Origin: an uncultured Clostridia bacterium
GTDB taxonomy: Bacteria; Bacillota; Clostridia; UMGS1883
NCBI GenBank assembly: GCA_934454525.1
Contig: CAKSFM010000012.1
Span: 28,513 to 92,512 of the forward strand
Reading direction: 5' to 3'
DNA: 64,000 nucleotides
In this document: positions 17,917 through 25,529 of the stretch, piece after piece
Layout: every line of letters starts with the position of its first letter
Numbering within the stretch: position 1 is the stretch's first letter
Notes under the pieces: model-generated
Database searches by the model: none
What the model was told of the DNA's origin: nothing
Seen by the model: the letters and a program-made list of their open reading frames with translations, nothing else
Translations under genes and position numbers: made by a program

Positions 17917-18948
17917 TTACTCGCTCACGAACTGCGACAAAGCTTTGAGATTGCCGCTGTTGAACACGCGTATATCCTTAATTCCGTACTTCATCATTGC
18001 AAGGCGCGTCAGTCCGAGTCCGAACGCAAAGCCGGTGTATTCCTCGGGGTCGATTCCGCCGTGGCGCAGCACATTCGGGTGAATCATGCCGCAGGGGCAA
18101 AGCTCCAGCCAGCCGGAATTTTTGCAGGACGGGCATCCCTCGCCGCCGCAGATAAGGCACTTTATGTCAAGCTCAAATCCCGGCTCGACAAACGGGAAAA
18201 ATCCCGGGCGCAGCCTAACCGTCACGTCCTTGCGGAACACCTCGGAAAGCATGGTTTTCATGAAATATATAAGGTTCGAAATCGAAATATCCTTGTCAAT
18301 CATGATGCCCTCCATCTGGAAGAATGTGTTTTCATGGCAGGCGTCGGTTGATTCGTTTCTGAAGCATCTGCCGGGGAACACTGCGCGCATCGGTGCGCCG
18401 TACTTTTTCATGATTGCATTCTGCGCCGCCGATGTGTGCGTTTTAAGCAGCTGATTTTCCGTGCTGAGATAGTATGTGTCCTGCATATCGCGCGCAGGGT
18501 GATGCTTGGGAATATTCAGCGCCTCAAAGCAGTGATAATCATCAACAATCTCGGAATAATCCTCAATTGCAAAACCCATGCTGCGGAAAATCTTTTCCAG
18601 ATCGCGCTGAACAAGCGTTATCGGATGATATGACCCCATGTTAAAATCGAACGGCAGAGATTCGTCATACTGCTCCGCTCCGTTGATAAGCCGCTGCTCC
18701 TCCGCGCGGATAATTTCCTCTTTCTTTTCTGCAAGGCGCGCTTCAATCTCCTGCTTGAGAACGTTCACCACGCGCCCGAATTCTTTCTTTCCGTCGGCAG
18801 GCACGTTTTTCAGCTCACTCATGAGCGATGACACATGCCCCTTTTTTCCGAGGAACTCAACGCGGAGCTGCTCCGCCTTTTCCGAAGACTTGATTTCTTC
18901 CATTTTATCCTGGAAAAGCTTTCGTATTTCGGAAACCTTGTTATCCAT
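17917..18948 (-). CDS. pheS: Phenylalanyl-tRNA synthetase alpha subunit
   Basis: A 343-residue class II aminoacyl-tRNA synthetase alpha chain. It has an N-terminal coiled-coil (about 1-85), motif 2 (FRNESTDACHENTFFQMEG), the Firmicutes-style insert with four cysteines (CLICGGEGCPSCKNSGW), and motif 3 (GFAFGLGLTRLAMMKYG). The ATG at 18948 has an AAGGAGG site. It is the first gene of pheST, behind a T-box leader with an intrinsic terminator. Confidence 0.97.
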   Translation of the reverse strand: MDNKVSEIRKLFQDKMEEIKSSEKAEQLRVEFLGKKGHVSSLMSELKNVPADGKKEFGRVVNVLKQEIEARLAEKKEEIIRAEEQRLINGAEQYDESLPFDFNMGSYHPITLVQRDLEKIFRSMGFAIEDYSEIVDDYHCFEALNIPKHHPARDMQDTYYLSTENQLLKTHTSAAQNAIMKKYGAPMRAVFPGRCFRNESTDACHENTFFQMEGIMIDKDISISNLIYFMKTMLSEVFRKDVTVRLRPGFFPFVEPGFELDIKCLICGGEGCPSCKNSGWLELCPCGMIHPNVLRHGGIDPEEYTGFAFGLGLTRLAMMKYGIKDIRVFNSGNLKALSQFVSE

Positions 18949-18959
18949 TGTTAAAAAAC

Positions 18960-19222
18960 CTCCTTATAAAAATAAAAATCCCGTCCTCAAAGGGACGAGA
19001 AAAACTCGCGGTACCACCCTGATTCGGAGAAAAACTCTCCGCTCTTCTTGTGCCTTCACGCAGCGTCACGTTCCGCTTAGCACGGCAAAAAGCCGCTTTT
19101 CGCGGAAAGCTCCGGCGTTGAAATTCAGATGCGGTGTTTGCAAAAATGCTTCCAGCCGACGGCATTTTCTCTCTCTCCAAACGCTGCCGCTCCTACTTAC
19201 GCGCCTTCACAGCCTGTATATA
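18960..19222 (-). ncRNA. T-box riboswitch, tRNA-Phe type, in the pheST leader
   Basis: On the minus strand the leader has a long stem I region, the T-box core GGTGGTACCGCGAG (about 19005-19018, seen in reverse), and a terminator whose GTCCC...GGGAC stem is followed by a T-run just before the pheS ribosome-binding site. A TTC triplet at 19120-19122 within GAATTTCAAC is the likely Phe specifier. Uncharged tRNA-Phe would stabilise the antiterminator and allow pheST transcription. Confidence 0.93.
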
Positions 19223-19225
19223 TTA

Positions 19226-19255
19226 AATATAACACATCTGCGGCGCATTTGTCAA
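19226..19255 (-). promoter_or_regulatory. Promoter of the pheST T-box transcript
   Basis: On the minus strand: -35 TTGACA (19250-19255), 18-bp spacer, -10 TATATT (19226-19231), just upstream of the T-box leader. Confidence 0.7.
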
Positions 19256-19262
19256 TCTTTTT

Positions 19263-19529
19263 TTATTTTCCGTACCGTGGGCAGCTGCCGTCGTAGCAGT
19301 TTTCGCAGTTTTTCGCATATTCCTCCGGCAGGCAGCACATGAGATAATCACATTCATCGCAGCAGCTCTCAATCTTTCTGCCGAAAATGTTTTTCGATTT
19401 TCCGCTGCATATGCAGTTTTCCCCGTTGTTCCCCGGCGTTAATCTGTACCCCGATGAACCGATAATAATTTCCTCTTTCGTTATTTTCGCCGCCAATTTG
19501 TAATATATCTCCCTGATTTTTGCAAACAT
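19263..19529 (-). CDS. Small cysteine-rich protein of unknown function
   Basis: Not recognised. From the ATG at 19529, which has GTGGTGAT upstream, the product is 88 residues; a TTG at 19547 would add six. The C-terminal half holds ten cysteines in paired patterns: CICSG, then CCDECDYLMCC, then CENCYDGSC. This suggests two metal or Fe-S sites, or a zinc-knuckle-like fold. The N-terminal 40 residues are basic and amphipathic (MFAKIREIYYKLAAKITKEE). It ends close to the pheST promoter. It is divergent from a ribbon-helix-helix gene across a 100-base shared region with an inverted repeat. Confidence 0.65.
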   Translation of the reverse strand: MFAKIREIYYKLAAKITKEEIIIGSSGYRLTPGNNGENCICSGKSKNIFGRKIESCCDECDYLMCCLPEEYAKNCENCYDGSCPRYGK

Positions 19530-19546
19530 TTTATCACCACTTTTCA

Positions 19547-19586
19547 AACCTTAATATGGTTACATTATTTCATTCATTTTAAGGTT
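19547..19586. promoter_or_regulatory. Inverted repeat in the divergent region, candidate operator
   Basis: Arms AACCTTAA (19547-19554) and TTAAGGTT (19579-19586) are perfect inverse copies with centres 32 bases apart, about three helical turns. They lie between the Cys-rich gene and the ribbon-helix-helix gene; a TATAAT at 19612-19617 fits a -10 for the latter. Operator function is inference. Confidence 0.45.
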
Positions 19587-19647
19587 ATATATTTATATTA
19601 TACATATCTGTTATAATAATGTCAATACTATAACCGGAGTTGATACC

Positions 19648-19833
19648 ATGTTTGAGGTTGAAAAGAAGTATAAAAGTGCAAGTGTTTCGCGCACAATCAG
19701 ATTTACGGAGGATTTATTTGAACAGCTTAACAAGGTAGCCGATGAAAACGAAATTTCATTTAACCTGCTTGTCCTCCAGTGCTGCCGCTATGCCCTTGAT
19801 AATATGGCGCCGCCCGACAGCGATAAGCATTGA
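19648..19833 (+). CDS. Small Arc/ribbon-helix-helix-type DNA-binding protein
   Basis: A 61-residue protein whose centre fits a ribbon-helix-helix fold: a basic beta strand (SVSRTIRFTEDLFEQL) followed by two helices separated by a turn (KVADENEISFNLLVLQCCRYALDNM). Such proteins bind DNA as dimers and often repress their own promoter. The ATG at 19648 has CCGGAG upstream. The partner gene transcribed away from it encodes a small cysteine-rich protein. No toxin follows downstream, so a toxin-antitoxin role is not supported; only repeats follow. Confidence 0.65.
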   Translation: MFEVEKKYKSASVSRTIRFTEDLFEQLNKVADENEISFNLLVLQCCRYALDNMAPPDSDKH

Positions 19834-19852
19834 TCCGTGCACCCTTGCCGCC

Positions 19853-19977
19853 GTTTTGCGGCTTTTTCAAAGCGCAGCCGGAGCAAAGGCACGTTGTCCG
19901 CACTTCGCTCACATACCGCATTTTTCCGCACACGGCACAATCATATCACGCGGAGCGGAGCGAAAAAGCCGCAAAAC
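19853..19977. repeat. 125-bp segment bounded by 16-bp inverted repeats
   Basis: GTTTTGCGGCTTTTTC (19853-19868) is perfectly complementary to 19962-19977. No coding sequence is supported. Together with the next elements it fills the 650-base gap 19834-20484. Confidence 0.65.
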
Positions 19978-20053
19978 AATAGCATCTCCCTGCCGCCAAC
20001 GCACGCCCGTTGCAATTATCGCCCCTGCGAGGTCGTTTAGGGGGTATGGGGAG

Positions 20054-20331
20054 GGCATAAAATAACCGGTCGCTGTGCGCCCTATGCTTGTTAAATTTCC
20101 GCACAACTGTCTTTTCGGGATTTGCAAGGCGCCAAGCCTTGCTGCACCCTGCAAAAACAGCTGTGTAAAAATTTTTCGGCGCATAGGGTCTGCGAGTTAA
20201 AAAAGAGCAAATTTTTTGCAAGAAAAGGCAAAAGCGCAGTTAATAGTGGTTTATCTATTAACGAGCATTTTAACGCATTATTGCGGAAAATTTGCCTTTT
20301 TGAACCGCACAGCGACCGGTTATTTTATGCC
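20054..20331. mobile_element. MITE-like 278-bp element with perfect 26-bp terminal inverted repeats
   Basis: The ends 20054-20079 (beginning GGCATAAAATAACCGG) and 20306-20331 are exact inverse copies over 26 bases. The interior has no credible ORF but several hairpins (GCAAGGC/GCCTTGC near 20127-20145; TTAATAG/CTATTAA near 20240-20262). Segments of the interior recur in reverse at about 25.53-25.64 kb. No transposase is nearby and no clear target-site duplication was seen, so mobility is inferred from structure alone. Confidence 0.7.
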
Positions 20332-20347
20332 ACGGAAACCCCCATGC

Positions 20348-20477
20348 TTTTGGTTCTTTTGGCATAAAAAGAACATGCCCCGTTCGTTTCCGAACAAAGT
20401 CCACGATACTCATCGTCACGAATTAAAAGGCAATTGCCGTCTTGCGCCTTTTGGTTCTTTTTTCCCAAAAAGAACAT
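20348..20477. repeat. Two copies of a GGTTCTTTT...AAAAGAAC hairpin repeat
   Basis: Copies at 20348-20376 and 20449-20477 share TTTTGGTTCTTTT and AAAAAGAACAT and each can fold into a short hairpin; their starts are 101 bases apart. They lie downstream of spoIIQ and may act as terminators, though no clean T-run follows on the minus strand. Confidence 0.55.
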
Positions 20478-20484
20478 AACTCAT

Positions 20485-21147
20485 TTACTCATAGACATAC
20501 GTTTCGGGATTGATTCTGACCCCATCCTGAAAAATTTCAAAATGCAGGTGCGGCTCCTCGCGCGATTCAACGGCGGCTGTTTTCCCGACAGTGCCGATAG
20601 CTTGTCCGGCATTAACATGCTGCTTTTCTTTTACAAAAACCTTGCTGCCGAGATTTCTGTAAACGCTGCAAACACCGCCGCTGTGCACAATTTCAACGCA
20701 GCTGCCCCATAGCTTGTCCCGATACACTTTGGAAACATCGCCCTCCCACGCGGCGGAAACCTGTGTTCCCTCATCAGCCTTATAATCAATGCCTGTGTGC
20801 GCGCGCCAGTCATCCATGGTTTTTGAATAGACCGCGCCCTCGGAATATTCTTTTGAAACTTCTGTTCCGCACGGAAATTCCATCTTAACGGGCGGCTGCG
20901 CCTTTTTTTCTTCGGAAGCCGATTCTTCGGCTTCTTCTTTTTTCACTTTTGCCCCGGCGGAAGCGGCGGCGTCTTCAGCGCTATCCTTTTTCAGCTCGGG
21001 CAGCGGAACTGTTCCGGTATATATCGATTCGCTGTTTTTCGCTTCTTCGTCATGCTTTCGGAGCGCCGTTGCGCGCCCGATAAGAAAGCTGAGCACAAAG
21101 ACGGATACAACGGCAATCACAAAAAAGACAGCCTGCATTTTTTTCAT
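20485..21147 (-). CDS. spoIIQ: SpoIIQ-like M23-family protein
   Basis: A 220-residue single-pass membrane protein (transmembrane segment about 4-25) with an acidic/lysine-rich linker and a C-terminal LytM/M23 domain. The zinc-ligand motifs look complete: HTGIDYKADEG and HLHFEIF. In spore formers SpoIIQ sits in the forespore membrane and pairs with SpoIIIAH; clostridial versions keep the metal site and have endopeptidase activity, which fits here. The ATG at 21147 (MKKMQ) has GCGGAGG upstream; the ORF runs to 21189 without support. It follows spoIID by 44 bases, so the two engulfment genes are together. Confidence 0.85.
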   Translation of the reverse strand: MKKMQAVFFVIAVVSVFVLSFLIGRATALRKHDEEAKNSESIYTGTVPLPELKKDSAEDAAASAGAKVKKEEAEESASEEKKAQPPVKMEFPCGTEVSKEYSEGAVYSKTMDDWRAHTGIDYKADEGTQVSAAWEGDVSKVYRDKLWGSCVEIVHSGGVCSVYRNLGSKVFVKEKQHVNAGQAIGTVGKTAAVESREEPHLHFEIFQDGVRINPETYVYE

Positions 21148-21191
21148 AAAATATCGCCTCCGCTGCTTATTATTGCCAAAGCGGCGCATTT

Positions 21192-22145
21192 TTAAACCTT
21201 TTCGGTTTTTGTTCCTGTGTAATAATGCGCAAGAATTTTTTTGTAACTCATGCCCTCCTTTGCAAGCTCGTTTGCACCGTACTGGCTCATGCCCACGCCG
21301 TGACCGTACCCCGTGACCTCGAAATGCACGTTATCGCCCTCGCACTTAACTTCAAAACACGCGCTGCGCAGATTGAAAATCCGCCGGATGTCGCTGCCTT
21401 TAAAGCTTGCGCCGCCGATTGCAATGCTTTTCACCGCGCCGCCCTCGCTGCGCGTTATTTCCCCGATGTCGGCTGCGGACTTTATAACTGCCTGCGGATT
21501 TTCCGCCGTCAGCTTTTCGCAAAATTCCGAAAACGGCACGTCCGCGCTTGAATGATAGTTCGGCGCGTTCTCCTCTCCGCGGCTTTCAACGCTTACAAGG
21601 TATGGCAGATCGCCGCCCCACACATCGCGCGAGCTTTCCGTTCTGCCGCCGCCTGCCTGTGAGTGAAAGACCGCAAGGCATGCCTCCCCGTTATAGGTCA
21701 GAATTTCCCCGGCGGTTGAATTTACTGCGGTTTCTATCCTTTTTTTATTTTTCTCGCCGTCCGCACCCCAAAGCTGCATAGAAGCCTGCTCGCTCCGAAA
21801 CGCCTTGCAGTGCGTTGAATCGGTGCACACTGCCGCGTCCGGATGCGCCGGATTCTGCGACTTGCTCCTGTAAACCGCGAACGACCGCGCGGCAACCGCC
21901 TGCGCCTTGAGCGCCTCTTCCTCGAACGAAGCCGGCATTTCCGCCGCCACAACGCCCTTTATATATTCCTCGAGCGGCACGGTGCGGACTTTGTTTTCCT
22001 CCTTAAAAAAAACGCTGATTTTGTTTTCCGGCTCGGTTTTTTCCTTATCCTTTTTGTCGCCGAAGCCGAAAAAACACGCCACTGACAGCGGCAGAACATA
22101 CGCCGACATAATGAAAAACGCAAACAGCGCCGCAAAATATTTCAT
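21192..22145 (-). CDS. spoIID: Stage II sporulation protein D (engulfment lytic transglycosylase)
   Basis: A 317-residue membrane-anchored protein (N-terminal hydrophobic segment about 3-27) with the SpoIID/LytB domain. The conserved start VKGVVAAEMPASFEEEAL includes the catalytic glutamate. AQAVAARSFAVYRS follows, and GHGVGMSQYGANELA is near the C-terminus. It cleaves glycan strands after stem-peptide removal during engulfment, in the mother cell. A sequence matching a sigma-E promoter lies at 22169-22197, and the start codon at 22145 has AAAGGAGTG. Confidence 0.95.
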   Translation of the reverse strand: MKYFAALFAFFIMSAYVLPLSVACFFGFGDKKDKEKTEPENKISVFFKEENKVRTVPLEEYIKGVVAAEMPASFEEEALKAQAVAARSFAVYRSKSQNPAHPDAAVCTDSTHCKAFRSEQASMQLWGADGEKNKKRIETAVNSTAGEILTYNGEACLAVFHSQAGGGRTESSRDVWGGDLPYLVSVESRGEENAPNYHSSADVPFSEFCEKLTAENPQAVIKSAADIGEITRSEGGAVKSIAIGGASFKGSDIRRIFNLRSACFEVKCEGDNVHFEVTGYGHGVGMSQYGANELAKEGMSYKKILAHYYTGTKTEKV

Positions 22146-22168
22146 GAAATCACTCCTTTTACCCCATA

Positions 22169-22197
22169 ATAATATGAAAACGGAGATATAAATATAA
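22169..22197 (-). promoter_or_regulatory. Candidate sigma-E promoter of spoIID
   Basis: On the minus strand: TTATATT (22191-22197), 14-bp spacer, CATATTAT (22169-22176). This is 6 of 7 and 6 of 8 against the sigma-E consensus KMATATT / CATACAHT, placed about 20 bases before the ribosome-binding site. It fits mother-cell expression; matching was by eye. Confidence 0.5.
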
Positions 22198-22205
22198 CAT
22201 TTGTA

Positions 22206-22234
22206 TTGAATTTAATCCGCGGTTATGATAAAAT
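22206..22234 (+). promoter_or_regulatory. Probable promoter of citrate synthase
   Basis: -35 TTGAAT (22206-22211), 17-bp spacer, -10 TAAAAT (22229-22234). The transcript would begin near 22241, which bears on the start-codon choice of the next gene. Confidence 0.65.
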
Positions 22235-22249
22235 AGATAAATAATTACA

Positions 22250-23641
22250 GTGCGCTTATATTCTGCCGCATTTCAGACCGGAGTGATTACTATTAAAACG
22301 AACGACAAACTTTTTAAGGAGCTGTGCACCCTTTCGCAGAAAACCTATTCGATTGACCCGGAGCTTTACGGGATTTATAACGTTAAAAGAGGTCTGCGCA
22401 ACGCTGACGGAAGCGGCGTTCTTGTCGGACTGACAAAGGTGGGCGAGGTTCACGGCTATGTGCTTGACGAGGGCGAAAAACAAGCTGTTGACGGCGTTTT
22501 GCGTTACCGCGGAATCAACGTTGCAAAGCTTGTTGAAGCTTGCCAAAGGGAAAAGCGCTTCGGATATGAGGAGGCAGCTTATCTCCTTTTGTTCGGGCAG
22601 CTGCCGACAAGGAAAAACCTTGACGAATTCACGGAATATCTCGGCTCGATGCGCCGCCTGCCGGCAAATTTCACTGAGGACATGATTCTGAAAGCGCCCA
22701 GTAACAACATTATGAACAAGCTTGCAAGAAGTGTGCTCGCAGCTTATTCTTACGACCAGAATCCCGATGAAATTTCAATTGAAAATGTTCTGCGGCAGTC
22801 GTTTGAGCTGATTGCGCGGATTCCGGCGATGATTGCACATGCTTACCAGGCAAAGGCGCACTATTTTGACGGAAAAAGCCTTATTCTGCATACGCCGCGT
22901 GAGGATATGGGAACGGCTGAAAACTTTTTGTATATGATGCGCCCGAACAATGAATTTACCGAAACGGAAGCGCACCTTCTTGACCTTGCGCTAATTCTTC
23001 ATGCTGAGCACGGCGGCGGTAATAACAGCGCGTTCACAACGCACGTTGTTTCCTCGACCGGAACGGACACTTACAGCGCGATTGCGGCAGCTGTCGGCGC
23101 GCTTAAAGGACCGAAGCACGGCGGCGCGAATGCCAAGGTTATGGCGATGATTGAGGATTTTAAGGAAAACATTTCCGATATATCCGATGAAAAGCAGATA
23201 AAAGAGCATATAATTAAAATCCTGAAAAAGCAGGCGTTTGACCGCACGGGGTTGGTTTACGGAATCGGTCACGCGGTTTATACGCGGAGCGACCCGCGCG
23301 CCGAAATGCTGCGCGAAAGCGCCGGCAAGCTTGCCAAGGAGAAGCACATGGAGGACGAGCTTGCGCTTTATGATACGATTGCGCGCCTTACCCCGCAGCT
23401 GTTTTCCGAGGTTACGGGCAAACACAAGGACCTTGCAATCAACGTTGATTTTTACAGCGGCTTTGTTTATAAAATGCTCAATATTCCGCCCGAGGTTTAC
23501 ACCCCGATTTTTGCAATGAGCAGAATTGCCGGCTGGTGTGCGCACAGGCTTGAGGAAATCACCGTTTCGGACAGGATTATCCGTCCGGCATACAAAAATG
23601 TTTACAAGCGGCGCGATTATGTTGAAATAGATAAACGATAA
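22250..23641 (+). CDS. Citrate synthase
   Basis: The enzyme condenses acetyl-CoA and oxaloacetate. Family motifs: YRGINVAKLVEA, the histidine-containing LILHAEHGGGNNSAFTT, GALKGPKHGGANAKVM, and the catalytic GHAVYTRSDPRAE. Coordinates give the longest frame (463 residues) from GTG 22250. That codon is only about 9 bases after the predicted transcript start and has no ribosome-binding site. GGAGTG at 22280-22285 instead points to an unusual ATT start at 22292 (449 residues), or GTG 22283. No aconitase or isocitrate dehydrogenase is adjacent; it may feed glutamate synthesis. glnS follows after 19 bases. Confidence 0.93.
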   Translation: MRLYSAAFQTGVITIKTNDKLFKELCTLSQKTYSIDPELYGIYNVKRGLRNADGSGVLVGLTKVGEVHGYVLDEGEKQAVDGVLRYRGINVAKLVEACQREKRFGYEEAAYLLLFGQLPTRKNLDEFTEYLGSMRRLPANFTEDMILKAPSNNIMNKLARSVLAAYSYDQNPDEISIENVLRQSFELIARIPAMIAHAYQAKAHYFDGKSLILHTPREDMGTAENFLYMMRPNNEFTETEAHLLDLALILHAEHGGGNNSAFTTHVVSSTGTDTYSAIAAAVGALKGPKHGGANAKVMAMIEDFKENISDISDEKQIKEHIIKILKKQAFDRTGLVYGIGHAVYTRSDPRAEMLRESAGKLAKEKHMEDELALYDTIARLTPQLFSEVTGKHKDLAINVDFYSGFVYKMLNIPPEVYTPIFAMSRIAGWCAHRLEEITVSDRIIRPAYKNVYKRRDYVEIDKR

Positions 23642-23660
23642 AATATTTGGAGGAGCAGAC

Positions 23661-25316
23661 ATGGAAGAGGGTTACTCAAATTTTATTCATGACATTATTG
23701 ATGAAGATTTAAAGGCAGGGCGCGAAACGAGCGTACACACGCGGTTTCCTCCCGAGCCGAACGGATATCTGCACATCGGCAGCGCCAAGGCAATTTGGAT
23801 TAACTACTTCACCGCGAAAAAATACAACGGTCTTTTCAATCTGCGCTATGACGACACAAACCCCGTGAAAGAGGACAACGAGTTCGTTGAAGCGATTGAA
23901 GCCGATCTGCGCTGGCTGGGCGCTGAGCCGAACGGCGGTATTTTCTACGGCAGCGATTATTTTGACAAATGCTATGAATTTGCCGAGAAGCTTATCAAAG
24001 ACGGCAAGGCTTTCGTCTGCGACCTTTCGCAGGAGGAAATGGCGCAGTACCGCGGAACGCTGACCGAGCCCGGCACGGAAAGCCCCTACAGAAACCGCAG
24101 CATTGAGGAAAATCTTGACCTTTTCCGCCGCATGAAGAACGGCGAGTTTGAGAACGGAACGCACACGCTCCGCGCAAAAATTGACATGAGTTCTCCCAAT
24201 ATGAATATGCGCGACCCTGTTATTTACAGGATTCTGCATATGCATCACCACCGCCAGGGGGATAAATGGTGCATTTATCCCATGTACGATTTCGCGCACC
24301 CGATTCAGGACGCGCTTGAGGGAATCACTCATTCGCTTTGCTCGATTGAATTTGAGAATCACCGTCCGCTTTACAACTGGGTTATCGATAACATTGATTT
24401 CGAGCACAAGCCGCATCAGTACGAATTTGCGCGTCTTAACATGACATACACCGTTATGAGTAAGCGTTATCTGCGCAAGCTCGTTGAAACCGGCACGGTC
24501 GACGGCTGGGATGACCCCAGAATGCCAACGCTGCAGGGACTGCGCCGCCGCGGTTACACGCCGAGCGCAATTTTTGATTTTATCGAGCGCAGCGGCGTTG
24601 CAAAGGCAAATTCAATGGCTGATATAAGGCTTTTGGAATATTGCATTTGCGAGGAACTGAACGAAAGCGCGGAGCGCAGAGTTGCGGTTATTGACCCCCT
24701 CCCTGTTACGATTACGAATTATCCCGATGGCAAGACGGAATTTTTTGAGCTGCCGAACCATCCGAAAAAGCCGGAAAAGGGAACGCGCAAGCTTCCCTTT
24801 ACGAACAGGCTTTATATTGAAAAGAGTGATTTCATGGAAACTCCTGTTCCCGGTTTTAAGCGTTTGAAGCCGGACGGAGAGGTTCGCCTGATGGGCAGCT
24901 ATATCATGAAATGCTGCGAGGTTGTTCATGATGAGAACGGAAACGTGAGTGAGCTGCGCTGCACGGTTGACCTTGAATCGGGCAACGGAAACCCTGTTGA
25001 CGGCAGAAAGGTCAAGGGAACAATCCACTGGCTGAGCCGCGAAACGGCGCTTGATTTTGAAGTGCGTGAGTTTGACAATATCTTTAACAAGGAGGACGTT
25101 GCAACGCTCCTTGAGGACGATAATTTTGAGGAATTTTTGAATCCGAACTCGATGACGGTTTTCCCGAATGCAAAGCTTGAACCGTCGCTTAAGGACGCGC
25201 CTGTCGGCGAGAAATACCAGTTCGTCAGAATGGGGTATTACACGCGTGACAGCAAGAACACAAGCGTGTTCAACCGCACCGCACCGCTGAAAAGCTCTTT
25301 CAAGCCGGAGAAGTAA
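23661..25316 (+). CDS. glnS: Glutaminyl-tRNA synthetase
   Basis: A 551-residue class I synthetase attaching glutamine to tRNA-Gln. Motifs: FPPEPNGYLHIGSAKA (HIGH box) near residue 28, YDDTNPVKE, FEFARLNMTYTVMSKRYL region containing the KMSKS-like MSKR, and two C-terminal beta barrels for anticodon binding. Bacteria of this group usually make Gln-tRNA by amidation (GatCAB), so a GlnRS gene is notable and often reflects horizontal spread. The ATG at 23661 has TTGGAGGAG. It probably shares a transcript with citrate synthase and ends before a 13-bp terminator. Confidence 0.96.
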   Translation: MEEGYSNFIHDIIDEDLKAGRETSVHTRFPPEPNGYLHIGSAKAIWINYFTAKKYNGLFNLRYDDTNPVKEDNEFVEAIEADLRWLGAEPNGGIFYGSDYFDKCYEFAEKLIKDGKAFVCDLSQEEMAQYRGTLTEPGTESPYRNRSIEENLDLFRRMKNGEFENGTHTLRAKIDMSSPNMNMRDPVIYRILHMHHHRQGDKWCIYPMYDFAHPIQDALEGITHSLCSIEFENHRPLYNWVIDNIDFEHKPHQYEFARLNMTYTVMSKRYLRKLVETGTVDGWDDPRMPTLQGLRRRGYTPSAIFDFIERSGVAKANSMADIRLLEYCICEELNESAERRVAVIDPLPVTITNYPDGKTEFFELPNHPKKPEKGTRKLPFTNRLYIEKSDFMETPVPGFKRLKPDGEVRLMGSYIMKCCEVVHDENGNVSELRCTVDLESGNGNPVDGRKVKGTIHWLSRETALDFEVREFDNIFNKEDVATLLEDDNFEEFLNPNSMTVFPNAKLEPSLKDAPVGEKYQFVRMGYYTRDSKNTSVFNRTAPLKSSFKPEK

Positions 25317-25409
25317 GGCTTCAAGCGATTAAATTAAACGATTGGAAAGAAGTATCAGCCGTTTAACCTGTTTTTACGAGGATTATTCTTCATTACAATA
25401 TACTAAAGC

Positions 25410-25447
25410 AAACACGCCCTGCTGCAATTAAGCGGCAGGGCGTGTTT
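25410..25447 (+). terminator. Intrinsic terminator after glnS
   Basis: Arms 25410-25422 and 25435-25447 are perfectly complementary over 13 bases (ACACGCCCTGC core), followed by TTTTT. Confidence 0.9.
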
Positions 25448-25449
25448 TT

Positions 25450-25500
25450 GCTGTCTGTCATGCAGCAATTGTTTTGCTTGACAGACAGCAATTGTTTTGC
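25450..25500. repeat. Nested 11-bp inverted and 15-bp direct repeats
   Basis: GCTGTCTGTCA (25450-25460) is inverse to 25479-25489, and CAGCAATTGTTTTGC occurs at 25463-25477 and again at 25486-25500. The segment directly follows the glnS terminator. No known element is recognised. Confidence 0.55.
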
Positions 25501-25529
25501 ATGAGGAACGGTGATAGCGAACCCCATGC

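Noticed and set aside
20122..20479. Short overlapping ORFs in the repeat region
   Set aside because: They run across inverted repeats and hairpins, lack start signals and share no protein features; the DNA-level repeat structure explains the region better.
19648..20480. Toxin-antitoxin interpretation of the RHH gene
   Set aside because: No toxin-like ORF follows or precedes it; the divergent partner is a Cys-rich protein without a toxin signature.
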